Positions 1 through 7,431 of a stretch of 12,455 nt of DNA are shown here, piece after piece (the stretch's first letter is position 1; every line of letters starts with the position of its first letter). Where the stretch lies: assembly GCA_050693875.1 (NCBI GenBank), contig JBOGWP010000060.1, forward strand, positions 1-12,455, written 5' to 3'. The notes below the pieces were generated by a model, which did not search any database, was not told the DNA's origin, and saw only the letters and a list, made by a program, of their open reading frames with translations. The stretch is from JBOGWP01 sp050693875 (lineage in GTDB: Bacteria > Actinomycetota > CADDZG01 > JAHWKV01 > JBOGWP01). The position numbers and the translations under genes are program-made.

Positions 1-46
1 CGTGTGGGACCTACTTTGCGCCAGCCCGGGGTTTCATGCGAGTGAG

Positions 47-114
47 CTCAGACCACGGTTCCGCGAAGAGAACCCAGCGGCGCGCTCAGGCTGTGAAGAG
101 CTCGGCGGTCTGAG
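47..114. repeat. short inverted repeat in the left-edge non-coding stretch
   Basis: The first 122 bases carry no credible gene. Within them CTCAGACC (47-54) is an exact reverse complement of GGTCTGAG (107-114), with 52 bases between. This lies just past the stop of the minus-strand trehalose-phosphate synthase, so it could be part of a 3' UTR structure. An 8-bp match in a stretch this size could also be chance, and no T-run supports a terminator. Confidence 0.2.
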
Positions 115-122
115 GTCGCTCG

Positions 123-1637
123 CTAAGACTCGTGCAGCCGGCGGATGTCGCGGAGCTGGTGCCACACCCACTTCGTCGGGTTGTTGCGCTCCACCACCTC
201 GCGGAGCAGCCGGGCCCGCGCCGCCCGCTGCTCAGGATCGAGCGTCAGGGCGGTGTGCATGGCCTCGGCCATGTCCGAGACATCGTACGGATTCACGGAG
301 ACGGCCGCGTGCGCCAGCTCGTACCAGGCGCCGGCGTTCCGCGAGAGGATCAGCACCCCGTCGTTCTCGTTCACGGCCGGGCCCTCCTTGGCCACGAGGT
401 TCATCCCGTCGGCGATCGGATTGACGACCAGTGCGTCGTACCTGGTGAGGCACGCGATCGCCCGCACGTAGTTGTCCTCGTTCAGCAACACGATCGGCTG
501 CCAGTCGTCGGTACCGAGCTCGGCGTTGATCCGGTCGTGCGTATCCAGCACGGTCGCCTCGTACTCCCGGTACTCGCGCAGCGCCCGCCGGGACGGGTAC
601 AGCAGGGCGAGATGGACGACCTTGTCGCGCCACTCCGGATAGCGCGTGAGGAACTCCTCGAACGCCCGGAAGCCTCGGACCACATTCTTGGAGAGCTCGA
701 GGCGGTCAACGCGGATGATGAGCTTGCGGCCTCCCAGCATCCGGTCGAGCCAGCGCCGGGCCCGGTCGGCCTCGCTCGACGAGGCGACCGCCCGGACCGA
801 GTCGACGTCGATCGAGATCGGATAGTGGCGCACGACGGTCTCCCGGGCACCGTAGCGGACCAGCCCCTGGTCCATGTCGAGCTCTGCATCGAGCAGCTCG
901 GCGCAGCACCACATGAAGTTCCGGGCCCACCGCACGGTCTGGAATCCGAGGAGGTCGTTGGCAAGCATTCCGTCGAGGACATCTCGGGCCATCGACCCGG
1001 GCAAGACGCGCATCACGTCGGGCTGGGCCCACGGGATGTGGGTGAAGTGGTAGCTGAAGGCGTCCGGCTGGAGCTTGCGGAGGTAGCGGGCCGAGAGCAT
1101 CAGGTGGTAGTCGTGGAGCATCACCGGCGCCTGGTCGCGCTCCGCGATCTCCTCGGCGACGACCTCGGCGAAGCGCTCGTTGACGCGCCGGTAGGAGCTC
1201 CATGCGTCGCGGGTCCGCTCGTCGAAGTGCGGCTCCACCGGCAGGTTCCACATCCCGTGGTGCAGGAACCAGAACACCCAGTTCGAGATGCGGTTGTAGT
1301 AACGGTCGAAGGTCTCCCTGTCGAACGCGAGGTAGCGCAGCAACAGGTTCTCCTCCCCCTCGCGCTCGGGAGCCAGCTCGATGTAGGGGGTGGGCCCCCG
1401 CCCGACGACCTGCCTGTCGCCCGACGTCATCGCGCTGGCGACCCATACGCCCGAGGCCCGGCGCATGACGTGGCTTAGGGCGGTCACGAGCCCTCCGGCA
1501 CCGCGGCGCCCGACGAGCTCGCCGGACGCGTCGGTTTCGAAGCGAACCGGGCCCCGGTTGGAGGCGATGACGAGCGAGCGCCCGCGAAGGACCTCTTCCA
1601 GGGAGAAATCGGCGGGAGCGTCGGCGCTTGCTGCCAC
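123..1637 (-). CDS. otsA: trehalose-6-phosphate synthase (GT20 family)
   Basis: The likely reaction is transfer of glucose from a nucleotide sugar to glucose-6-phosphate, giving trehalose-6-phosphate in the cytoplasm. Residue numbers here count from an upstream ATG at 1673. The E. coli OtsA active-site set can be aligned: SNRGP near 38-42, the GAGG loop near 58-61, Y126 and W135, the HDYH motif (D188), HIPW (H212), R324 and K329, and DGMNLVAKE (422-430). Length, about 505 residues, is normal. The start is best placed at GTG 1637, because AGGTAGG (complement of 1647-1653) lies 9 bases upstream; the ATG at 1673 has no visible ribosome site and would add 12 residues. The R-to-K segment reads RLELSKN rather than the OtsA-like RLDYSKG, as in a common actinobacterial subgroup. 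No trehalose-phosphate phosphatase gene is adjacent. A related GT20 activity (another acceptor, or a VldE-like enzyme) cannot be excluded. Confidence 0.9.
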   Translation of the reverse strand: MAASADAPADFSLEEVLRGRSLVIASNRGPVRFETDASGELVGRRGAGGLVTALSHVMRRASGVWVASAMTSGDRQVVGRGPTPYIELAPEREGEENLLLRYLAFDRETFDRYYNRISNWVFWFLHHGMWNLPVEPHFDERTRDAWSSYRRVNERFAEVVAEEIAERDQAPVMLHDYHLMLSARYLRKLQPDAFSYHFTHIPWAQPDVMRVLPGSMARDVLDGMLANDLLGFQTVRWARNFMWCCAELLDAELDMDQGLVRYGARETVVRHYPISIDVDSVRAVASSSEADRARRWLDRMLGGRKLIIRVDRLELSKNVVRGFRAFEEFLTRYPEWRDKVVHLALLYPSRRALREYREYEATVLDTHDRINAELGTDDWQPIVLLNEDNYVRAIACLTRYDALVVNPIADGMNLVAKEGPAVNENDGVLILSRNAGAWYELAHAAVSVNPYDVSDMAEAMHTALTLDPEQRAARARLLREVVERNNPTKWVWHQLRDIRRLHES

Positions 1638-1714
1638 CGGACCCAGCCTACCTGATGGGGTGGGGGCGGGCATCGCGGTGAGCCGGCGGCCCCGGGGTAC
1701 GAGCGATGCGTCCG

Positions 1715-1720
1715 TATAAT
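1715..1720 (+). promoter_or_regulatory. -10 box (TATAAT) for a probably leaderless AI-2E transporter mRNA
   Basis: A perfect TATAAT ends 7 bases before the A of ATG at 1727, exactly where transcription would be expected to begin. The mRNA would then start at its start codon. No good -35 is seen 17 bases upstream and no Shine-Dalgarno precedes the ATG. The assignment is inferred from position and the consensus match. Confidence 0.5.
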
Positions 1721-1726
1721 CGGTCG

Positions 1727-3013
1727 ATGTCGTCGCGCCTGCCGGCCCCGGAGCCGGAGGCCCCCATCGCCCGGGCCCTTCCCAGGGCGGGAGTGATCGC
1801 CTGGTCCGTCCTCGGGATCCTCACGCTCGCATTCGTCATCGGCTGGGTGCTCTATCAGGTCCGCAACATCTTTCCCCCTATGGTGCTCGCGGTGGCGCTG
1901 ATCTTTCTCCTCAACCCGGCGGTCACTGCTCTCGAGCGGCGCGGCCTCCGTCGGGGGGTGGGAACGGCGGCGATCTACCTGCTCTTCCTCCTCGGCATCG
2001 CCCTCATCGTGGCGCTGATCGTTCCCGCGCTCGGGCGGCAGGGTCAGCAGATGATCGACACGTTCCCGGGCTTCCTGGACTCTCTGACGGCGCGCCTGGA
2101 GGGCATCGCAAACCGCTTCGGCCAAACGGTCGACGCGGCCGCCTTTCGCCAGGTCCTCGAACGCGGGCGGGAAGGACTGTTCCAGGGAGTCGGCAAGATC
2201 CTCGAGGTGACGCGCAGCGCGCTTCACCTCGTGCTGGCGTTCGTCCTGGCACCGATCCTGGCGCTCTACATCCTGGCCGACCTTCCCCGGCTGCGCGAGC
2301 GCTTCGTCGACCACCTGCCACCCGCCTACCGCGAGGAATGGCTCATGCTGCTCCGGCGGTGCGGGGAGGCGGTCGGGGGCTTCTTCCGGGGTCAGCTCCT
2401 CGTTGCCAGCATCGTCGGCGTCCTGTCGTCGGTCGGGCTGTGGATCGTCGGGATTCCCTTCTGGCTGGCGATCGGGCTGCTTGCCGGCTTCTTCAACATC
2501 GTGCCGCTGATCGGACCGTTCATCGGCGGCGGCATCGCGTTGATCGTCGGCATCGTGTCGGGCGGTCTTACCAAGGCCCTGCTGGCGGCGCTCGTGATGC
2601 TCGTGGTCCAGCAACTGGACAACCACTTCATCAGCCCGAACGTCATGGGGCGGGCGGTGCGGCTGCAGCCGGTGACGATCATCCTGGCGCTGCTCGCGGG
2701 GGCCAGCCTGGCGGGGCTGTGGGGGATGCTGCTCGCCGTGCCGGGCACGGCAGTGGCGAAGATCCTCTTGCTCCACTACTACACGACACACGTGCTCGGG
2801 CGGCCGAGCCCGCATCTCGAAGCCGATCGAGGGCCCCCGGAGAACCCCCGGACGGCGCGGCCGGAGGCCCAGGTCGCCGCGGAGGAACCCGAGTCCAGGC
2901 CCGAACCGCAGGTCGTGGCGCAGAAGACCGAGACGGGCGACCCGGAACCCGATGGGGAGACTGCGGAGTCGGACGAGGAGACCCCGGATCGGGTCAGCCG
3001 GGCGGGTGGGTAG
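1727..3013 (+). CDS. AI-2E family (TqsA/YdiK/PerM-like) membrane transporter
   Basis: This is an integral membrane protein of the AI-2E transporter family (PF01594). Members have been linked to export of autoinducer-2 or to ion/proton exchange, so the substrate is unknown. From ATG 1727 it has 428 residues. Hydrophobic helices lie near residues 20-42, 46-63, 78-97 and 165-185, with further helices between about 220 and 350. Two family hallmarks are visible: the NIVPLIGPFIGGG loop, and the QQLDNHFISPNVMG stretch followed by LQP. After the last helix comes a hydrophilic tail of about 70 residues rich in Glu, Pro and Arg. It has no recognisable domain and is probably cytosolic and disordered. 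An in-frame ATG at 1706 would overlap the TATAAT box, so 1727 is preferred. The gene diverges from otsA and ends 25 bases before thrC. Confidence 0.88.
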   Translation: MSSRLPAPEPEAPIARALPRAGVIAWSVLGILTLAFVIGWVLYQVRNIFPPMVLAVALIFLLNPAVTALERRGLRRGVGTAAIYLLFLLGIALIVALIVPALGRQGQQMIDTFPGFLDSLTARLEGIANRFGQTVDAAAFRQVLERGREGLFQGVGKILEVTRSALHLVLAFVLAPILALYILADLPRLRERFVDHLPPAYREEWLMLLRRCGEAVGGFFRGQLLVASIVGVLSSVGLWIVGIPFWLAIGLLAGFFNIVPLIGPFIGGGIALIVGIVSGGLTKALLAALVMLVVQQLDNHFISPNVMGRAVRLQPVTIILALLAGASLAGLWGMLLAVPGTAVAKILLLHYYTTHVLGRPSPHLEADRGPPENPRTARPEAQVAAEEPESRPEPQVVAQKTETGDPEPDGETAESDEETPDRVSRAGG

Positions 3014-3027
3014 GTGCACGAAGGTTG

Positions 3028-3033
3028 TAGGGT
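3028..3033 (+). promoter_or_regulatory. possible -10 box (TAGGGT) just upstream of thrC
   Basis: TAGGGT fits the TANNNT core and ends 5 bases before the GTG at 3039, a geometry similar to that of the AI-2E gene and consistent with a leaderless transcript. The same bases contain GGTAGGG, which could act as a Shine-Dalgarno but sits very close to the start codon. No -35 is evident. It is a weak call. Confidence 0.3.
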
Positions 3034-3038
3034 AGGGC

Positions 3039-4304
3039 GTGGCCACCGTCGAGCATCTGCGATGCCGGGAATGCGCCCGTAGCTACCCGGTCGGGCCGGT
3101 TCACGTCTGCGACTTTTGCTTCGGCCCGCTCGAGCCGGTCTACGACTATGCCGAGATCGCCGCAGCGATCGACCGCGAGCGGATCGAGGCGGGCCCGCTC
3201 ACGATCTGGCGCTACGTCGACCTGCTGCCCGTTGGTGCCGACGTCCCCCGCGTGGATCTCGCGGCGGGGTTCACGCCGCTCCTGCATGCCCAGCGGCTCG
3301 GGGAGGAGCTTGGGCTCGACGCGCTGTACATCAAGAACGACACCGCCAACCCGACCCACTCATTCAAGGACCGCGTGGTGACCGTGGCACTGACGGTCGC
3401 ACGCAGCATGGGCTTCGACACCGTTGCCTGCGCCTCCACGGGCAACCTCGCCAACGCGGTGGCAGCCCACGCCGCCCGTGCGGGGCTGCGCTCCTTCGTG
3501 TTCATCCCGGCCGACCTCGAGGCCGGGAAGATCATCACGACCGCGGTCTACGGCGGCCACATCGTCGCGGTGAAGGGGAACTACGACCAGGTCAACCGGC
3601 TGTGCTCCGAGATCGCCCAGTCTCGCCGCTGGGCCTTCGTCAACGTGAACATCCGTCCCTTCTATGCCGAGGGCTCGAAGACGCTCGCATTCGAGATCGT
3701 GGAGCAGCTCGGCTGGACGCTCCCCGATCATGTGGTGGTCCCGGTTGCCTCGGGCTCGCTCCTCACGAAGGTGCTGCGCGGGCTCGAGGAGCTGCACCGG
3801 GTGGGACTGGCGCCCGAGCCGTCGACCCACATCCACGCCGCCCAGGCGAGTGGATGCAGCCCGGTCGTGGCGGCTCTGAAGGCCGGCGTCGACCACGTGC
3901 GGCCGGTGAAGCCATCGGGGATCGCCAAGTCGCTCGCCATCGGGAACCCCGCAGACGGGTACTACGCCGTCAAGGCGGTGCGCCGCACCGGGGGGCGGGG
4001 GGCCGACGCCACCGACGAGGAGATCGTGCAGGGGATCCGCCTGCTCGCCGAGACCGAGGGCATCTTTGCGGAGACGGCGGGTGGGGTGACGATCGCCGCG
4101 CTGCGCAAGCTCGCCGCCGAGGGGGCGTTCCGTCGGGAAGAACGGGTGGTCGCGCTCATCACGGGGATGGGACTCAAGACGGCGGAGGCGTTGTCGGGGC
4201 GGTTGCGTCCTACCATTGAGATCCCTCCGGACGTCCGGGCCTTCGAGGACGAGCTGGCCCTGATGCCGGAATGGGAGGCGGAGCGGACAGGGAGGTCCTC
4301 GTGA
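3039..4304 (+). CDS. thrC: threonine synthase (PLP-dependent, with N-terminal Cys4 motif)
   Basis: It converts O-phosphohomoserine and water to threonine and phosphate, the last step of threonine synthesis, in the cytosol. The 421-residue protein is a fold-type II PLP enzyme. The N-terminus has C9-x2-C12 and C24-x2-C27, a zinc-ribbon-like knuckle found in a subset of ThrC proteins. The PLP lysine is K110 in the HSFKDR motif, and the phosphate/glycine loop is STGNLAN near 133-139. A second Gly/Ser-rich loop (VASGSLLTK) follows near 235. GTG 3039 is the first possible start because an in-frame TAG lies two codons upstream. The stop TGA overlaps the next start (GTGA at 4301-4304), so ThrC and the sulfur carrier are translationally coupled. 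Family members that use other phospho- or acyl-substrates look similar, so the exact substrate is inferred. Confidence 0.9.
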   Translation: MATVEHLRCRECARSYPVGPVHVCDFCFGPLEPVYDYAEIAAAIDRERIEAGPLTIWRYVDLLPVGADVPRVDLAAGFTPLLHAQRLGEELGLDALYIKNDTANPTHSFKDRVVTVALTVARSMGFDTVACASTGNLANAVAAHAARAGLRSFVFIPADLEAGKIITTAVYGGHIVAVKGNYDQVNRLCSEIAQSRRWAFVNVNIRPFYAEGSKTLAFEIVEQLGWTLPDHVVVPVASGSLLTKVLRGLEELHRVGLAPEPSTHIHAAQASGCSPVVAALKAGVDHVRPVKPSGIAKSLAIGNPADGYYAVKAVRRTGGRGADATDEEIVQGIRLLAETEGIFAETAGGVTIAALRKLAAEGAFRREERVVALITGMGLKTAEALSGRLRPTIEIPPDVRAFEDELALMPEWEAERTGRSS

Positions 4305-4579
4305 GCGTGGTGGTGAAGATTCCGACCCAGCTGCGCGATCTGGTCGGGGGGAAGAGCGAGATCGAGGTGGCCGACGTCGCCACCATCCGGGAGATGTTCG
4401 AGAAGCTGGGCGCGGACCACCCCGCACTGGTCGAGCGCATCATCGACGAGAGCGGAGAGCTGCGGCGCTTCGTGAACGTGTATGTCGGCGACGAGGATGT
4501 GCGGTTCCTCGAGGGCCTCGAGACAGCGGCGGAAGGGCCCGTCACCATCCTTCCGGCGGTCGCAGGCGGGGGATGCTGA
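4301..4579 (+). CDS. cysO: CysO-like ubiquitin-fold sulfur carrier (MoaD/ThiS family)
   Basis: This small beta-grasp protein carries sulfur as a C-terminal thiocarboxylate. In Mycobacterium tuberculosis, CysO donates it to CysM, and the Mec JAMM protease then releases cysteine. The 92 residues match the CysO pattern closely: RRFVNVYVGDEDVRF near 55-69, then VTILPAVAGG near the end. CysO normally ends at Gly-Gly; here the chain runs on as Gly-Cys (AVAGGGC, C92). A free Gly-Gly end would therefore need proteolytic trimming, or the terminal Cys has a role. The start is GTG 4301, overlapping the thrC stop, with GGGAGG 5 bases upstream (4290-4295). No mec, cysM or moeB/thiF-type activating gene lies in the window. 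ThiS or MoaD function is possible, but the C-terminal block favours CysO. Confidence 0.82.
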   Translation: MSVVVKIPTQLRDLVGGKSEIEVADVATIREMFEKLGADHPALVERIIDESGELRRFVNVYVGDEDVRFLEGLETAAEGPVTILPAVAGGGC

Positions 4580-4613
4580 GCCCGAGCAGCGGGCGGCGGT
4601 AGCACCTCTCGTA

Positions 4614-4626
4614 CCCCCAAGGGGGG
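4614..4626 (+). terminator. possible weak terminator after cysO
   Basis: CCCC (4614-4617) pairs with GGGG (4622-4625) around CAAG, followed by a short mixed CT/AT tail (CTCATTCAT) rather than a true T-run. It sits between the end of the thrC-cysO pair and the next operon, the expected place for a terminator, but the stem is only 4-5 bp. Confidence 0.25.
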
Positions 4627-4680
4627 CTCATTCATCGCTGGGGTAGCCGGGGCCCGCAGCTATCATGACCCTGTCCAGCC

Positions 4681-4687
4681 AGGGGAG
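4681..4687 (+). promoter_or_regulatory. ribosome binding site deciding the SBP-VWA gene start
   Basis: AGGGGAG lies 7 bases before the in-frame GTG at 4695. An upstream ATG at 4665 would add ten residues (MTLSSQGSRR) and has no ribosome site. A TATCAT hexamer at 4661-4666 could be the operon's -10 box, which would make the ATG at 4665 untranslated. No convincing -35 was found. Confidence 0.55.
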
Positions 4688-4694
4688 TCGCCGC

Positions 4695-6506
4695 GTGCAG
4701 CAGCCCCGTTCCAGCAGGATCCCGCTCCTGATCGCCATCGTGGTGGGCGTCGGGCTGATCCTGGCGCTCCGCTCCTTCATGACCCGGGGAGGCGACACCG
4801 CACGCGGTGGAAAAGGCGCCGGCGCGGTGTCCGGCGATTGCGTGGAGCTCGCCGTGGTCGGCTCGTCGGAGAAGGCTGCCCTCCTCTCGGAGATGGCCGC
4901 GGCCTACGAGCGATCTGGTCCTCGGGTGGCCGGCCGGTGCGTGCGGGTGAAGGTGGCCTCGAAGGCATCCGGCGGTGCCGCGGAGGCGCTGGCGCGGGGC
5001 TGGGACGAGAGCGCCGACGGACCGCGCCCCGATGTCTGGACGCCCGCCGCCTCGTCGTGGGTGGTCATCCTTCGCCAGCGCCTGGCCCAGCGAGACGCGC
5101 CCAACCTCGTGCCCGCGGATATCCCGCACATTGCGAACAGCCCGCTGGTGATCGCGATGCCGCGCCCGATGGCGGAGGCGCTCGGATGGCCGAACAAGCC
5201 GGTCGGATGGGGCGACGTGCTGGCCCTGGCGCGCGACCCGGCGGGGTGGGGGAAGTTCGGCCATCCCGAATGGGGTCCCTTCCGGCTCGGCAAGACCAAT
5301 CCGAACTTCTCGACCTCGGGACTCCATGCCACCGTCGGCGCCTACTTCGCCGCCACGGGCCGATCGAGCGACCTCACCGAGACCGACATTGTCGATGCGA
5401 AGGTGCGGGACTTCGTGAAGGGCGTGGAGTCGTCGGTGGTGCATTACGGGGACATCACGCTGACCTTCCTCGAGAACCTGCAGAGGGCAGACGACCGGGG
5501 CCTCGGCCTCACCTACATCTCCGCAGTCACGATCGAGGAGAAGTCGGTCTGGGACTACAACAGGGGGAATCCCACCGGAGATCCGAAGACGCTGGGGAAG
5601 CACAAGCCGCCACGCACGCCGCTCGCCGCGATCTATCCACGCGAAGGAACCCTGTACTCCGACCACCCCTGGGTGGTGCTGACCGGCTCGTGGGTCGACG
5701 AGCCCAAGCGGCGCGCCGCGGCCGACTTCCGAGCGTTCCTCCAACGGCCGCAACAGCAGAGCCGGTTCCAGCAAGCGGCGTTTCGTGACTTCGAGGGAAA
5801 GCCCGGCGACGAGATCAAAGCGTCGAACGGGATGCTCCCGGCTGAGCCGAAGGCGGTGCTCAATCCGCCCGCCCCGCCGGTGCTCGACAAGATCCAGCTG
5901 TCCTGGCGCGACCTGCGCAAGCGGGCGAGGGTGCTGATGGTGATCGACGTGTCGGGGTCGATGGGCCAGTCGGTGCCGGGGTCGGGGGCGAGCAAGCTCG
6001 ACCTGGCGAAGCAGGCGGCGATCAAGGCCATGGACCAGTTCGCCCCCGACGACGAGATCGGCCTGTGGGTGTTCGCGTCGGACCTCGGGCAGAACGCCCC
6101 GTATCTCGAATCTGTCCCGCTCGCCCCGGCCGTGAACAACATCGGGCAGATCGTCCAGACGATCCGGGGGTTGACCCCGCGTTCGGGCACCGCGCTCTAC
6201 GCGACGATCAGGGGAGCGACGAAGCAGATGCGGGAAGGGTTCGATCCCAACCGCATCAATGGACTGATCCTTCTGACCGACGGGCGCAACGAGTATCCGC
6301 CCGACACCGATCTCGACGGGCTCCTGCGCTCCCTCCGGACCGAGGGCGAGGAGGCGGGGGTGCGGGTATTCCCGATCGCGTACGGCGAGGATGCGGATCT
6401 CAACACCCTGCGAAGGATTGCCGACGCGTCGCGCGCCACGGTCTACGACTCGAGCGACCCCACGTCGATCGACAAGGCGTTCACCAACGTGGTGTCGAAC
6501 TTCTGA
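4695..6506 (+). CDS. membrane-anchored solute-binding-like plus von Willebrand A domain protein
   Basis: From GTG 4695 it is 603 residues. A basic N-terminus and one hydrophobic helix (about residues 9-27) suggest a signal anchor, with the rest outside the membrane. No lipobox cysteine is placed for lipidation. Residues about 45-390 look like a periplasmic/extracellular solute-binding module of the type that binds oxyanions or small ligands: an N-terminal strand VELAVVGSS, a PDVWTPAASSWV stretch, and IPHIANSPLVIAMP. Residues about 410-600 form a VWA domain with a complete MIDAS metal site: DVSGS (D418, S420, S422), T499 in RSGTALYA, and D529 in LLTDGRNE. The gene heads an operon with a coiled-coil membrane protein (TGATG overlap) and PspA. 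Both domains are recognisable, but the ligand and role are unknown. Metal-dependent ligand binding by the VWA part is inferred from the intact MIDAS. Confidence 0.82.
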   Translation: MQQPRSSRIPLLIAIVVGVGLILALRSFMTRGGDTARGGKGAGAVSGDCVELAVVGSSEKAALLSEMAAAYERSGPRVAGRCVRVKVASKASGGAAEALARGWDESADGPRPDVWTPAASSWVVILRQRLAQRDAPNLVPADIPHIANSPLVIAMPRPMAEALGWPNKPVGWGDVLALARDPAGWGKFGHPEWGPFRLGKTNPNFSTSGLHATVGAYFAATGRSSDLTETDIVDAKVRDFVKGVESSVVHYGDITLTFLENLQRADDRGLGLTYISAVTIEEKSVWDYNRGNPTGDPKTLGKHKPPRTPLAAIYPREGTLYSDHPWVVLTGSWVDEPKRRAAADFRAFLQRPQQQSRFQQAAFRDFEGKPGDEIKASNGMLPAEPKAVLNPPAPPVLDKIQLSWRDLRKRARVLMVIDVSGSMGQSVPGSGASKLDLAKQAAIKAMDQFAPDDEIGLWVFASDLGQNAPYLESVPLAPAVNNIGQIVQTIRGLTPRSGTALYATIRGATKQMREGFDPNRINGLILLTDGRNEYPPDTDLDGLLRSLRTEGEEAGVRVFPIAYGEDADLNTLRRIADASRATVYDSSDPTSIDKAFTNVVSNF

Positions 6507-7429
6507 TGAGTCTCGGCGACGAGCTGAGGGACCCGTGGGCGCTGGTCGCCGCCGGGATTGCCGGCGGGGCGGCGTGGGCGGTGGGAATCTCCGTCGTCGC
6601 CGCAGTAGCCGTCGGTGCGGTGGTGCTCGGAGTGAAGGCGGGCATCGGAGCGCTGGTCAGGCGCGGGCCCCGCCGGGCAGGGTTGCCAAAGCTGCCGATC
6701 CGCGACCAATCACCCGAGCAGCGCTGGCTGCGACGCGCCCAGCGCGCGGTCGAGTCGCTCACCGATCTTGCCTCCTCGGCCCCCGCCGAGGGAGCCGTCG
6801 CCGAGCGATGCCGCACGGTGGCCGAGCAGGCGAGTGGGGCGCTCGACTCGCTCCGCCGGCTGGGGGGCCGGGTGTCGGCGGTGGCCGCGGCGCTGCGGCA
6901 CGTCGACGTCGCCCGTCTCGCCTCGGAGGAGCAGCGACTGGCCGCCGAGCACGGCGCCGCGTCGGATGCCCCGGTCCAGTCGGAGATCGGAAGGGCACTG
7001 GAGTCGGTGCGGAGCCAGCTCGCGGTTCACGAACGGCTGCGGCAGGCGGAGCGATCCCTGCTCGCGCGCATGGAGTCGACGGCGATCGGCCTCGAGGGCC
7101 TGGTGGCGCGCGTTGCGGAGGTGCTGGCGCTCGCCGACTCCGCCTCGTCCCCTGCCGAAGGAGCACAGCAGATCGACGCGCTGGCCGAGCAGCTCGAGGG
7201 GCTGCGCTCGGGACTAGCCGAGACCGAAGACCTCAGCGTCCGGGCGCTCGAGGGCGTCCAGGGGGTCGAGGTCCTGGCCGAGGGCGGCCCCTCGAGCCTG
7301 CCGGGCCAGCGAGAGGAAAAGGAATTGAGCGGACTCCCGGGGCAGGATAGCGTGACAACCCGGGAGCCAACCGGGGAGTGGCGCGGGCGTTCCTTCCGCC
7401 GGCTTCCCGGCCCGAGAGAGAGGGGATAG
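6506..7429 (+). CDS. uncharacterised membrane protein with long coiled-coil region
   Basis: I do not recognise this family. The 307-residue product starts at ATG 6506, whose first base is the last base of the preceding TGA, so translation is coupled to the VWA gene. Residues 11-51 are strongly hydrophobic and Gly/Ala/Val-rich, long enough for two closely spaced helices (a hairpin) or one long helix. A basic stretch follows (RRGPRR, 52-57), suggesting a cytoplasmic side. Residues about 70-275 are Ala/Leu/Glu/Arg-rich with heptad-like spacing and few helix breakers, probably coiled coil. The last 45 residues are Gly/Pro/Ser/Arg-rich and look disordered. No enzymatic motif is visible. Lying between the VWA protein and PspA, it could be the membrane partner that recruits or senses through PspA; that is inference. 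Confidence 0.72.
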   Translation: MSLGDELRDPWALVAAGIAGGAAWAVGISVVAAVAVGAVVLGVKAGIGALVRRGPRRAGLPKLPIRDQSPEQRWLRRAQRAVESLTDLASSAPAEGAVAERCRTVAEQASGALDSLRRLGGRVSAVAAALRHVDVARLASEEQRLAAEHGAASDAPVQSEIGRALESVRSQLAVHERLRQAERSLLARMESTAIGLEGLVARVAEVLALADSASSPAEGAQQIDALAEQLEGLRSGLAETEDLSVRALEGVQGVEVLAEGGPSSLPGQREEKELSGLPGQDSVTTREPTGEWRGRSFRRLPGPRERG

Positions 7430-7431
7430 CG

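Noticed and set aside
2..424. plus-strand frame at the left edge
   Set aside because: It is Arg/Pro/Ser-rich low-complexity translation overlapping the otsA 3' end antisense, with no ribosome site.
132..1478. 448-codon plus-strand frame over otsA
   Set aside because: The minus-strand GT20 protein has all family motifs; the plus-strand product has none.
1484..3046. 520-codon minus-strand frame covering the AI-2E gene
   Set aside because: It is the antisense shadow of a clear membrane transporter, and the product is a low-complexity Arg/Asp/Glu/Gln-rich sequence.
4271..4300. upstream start for the sulfur carrier at 4271
   Set aside because: It would add ten residues before the conserved beta-grasp start. 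GTG 4301 has a GGGAGG site and the usual stop/start overlap.
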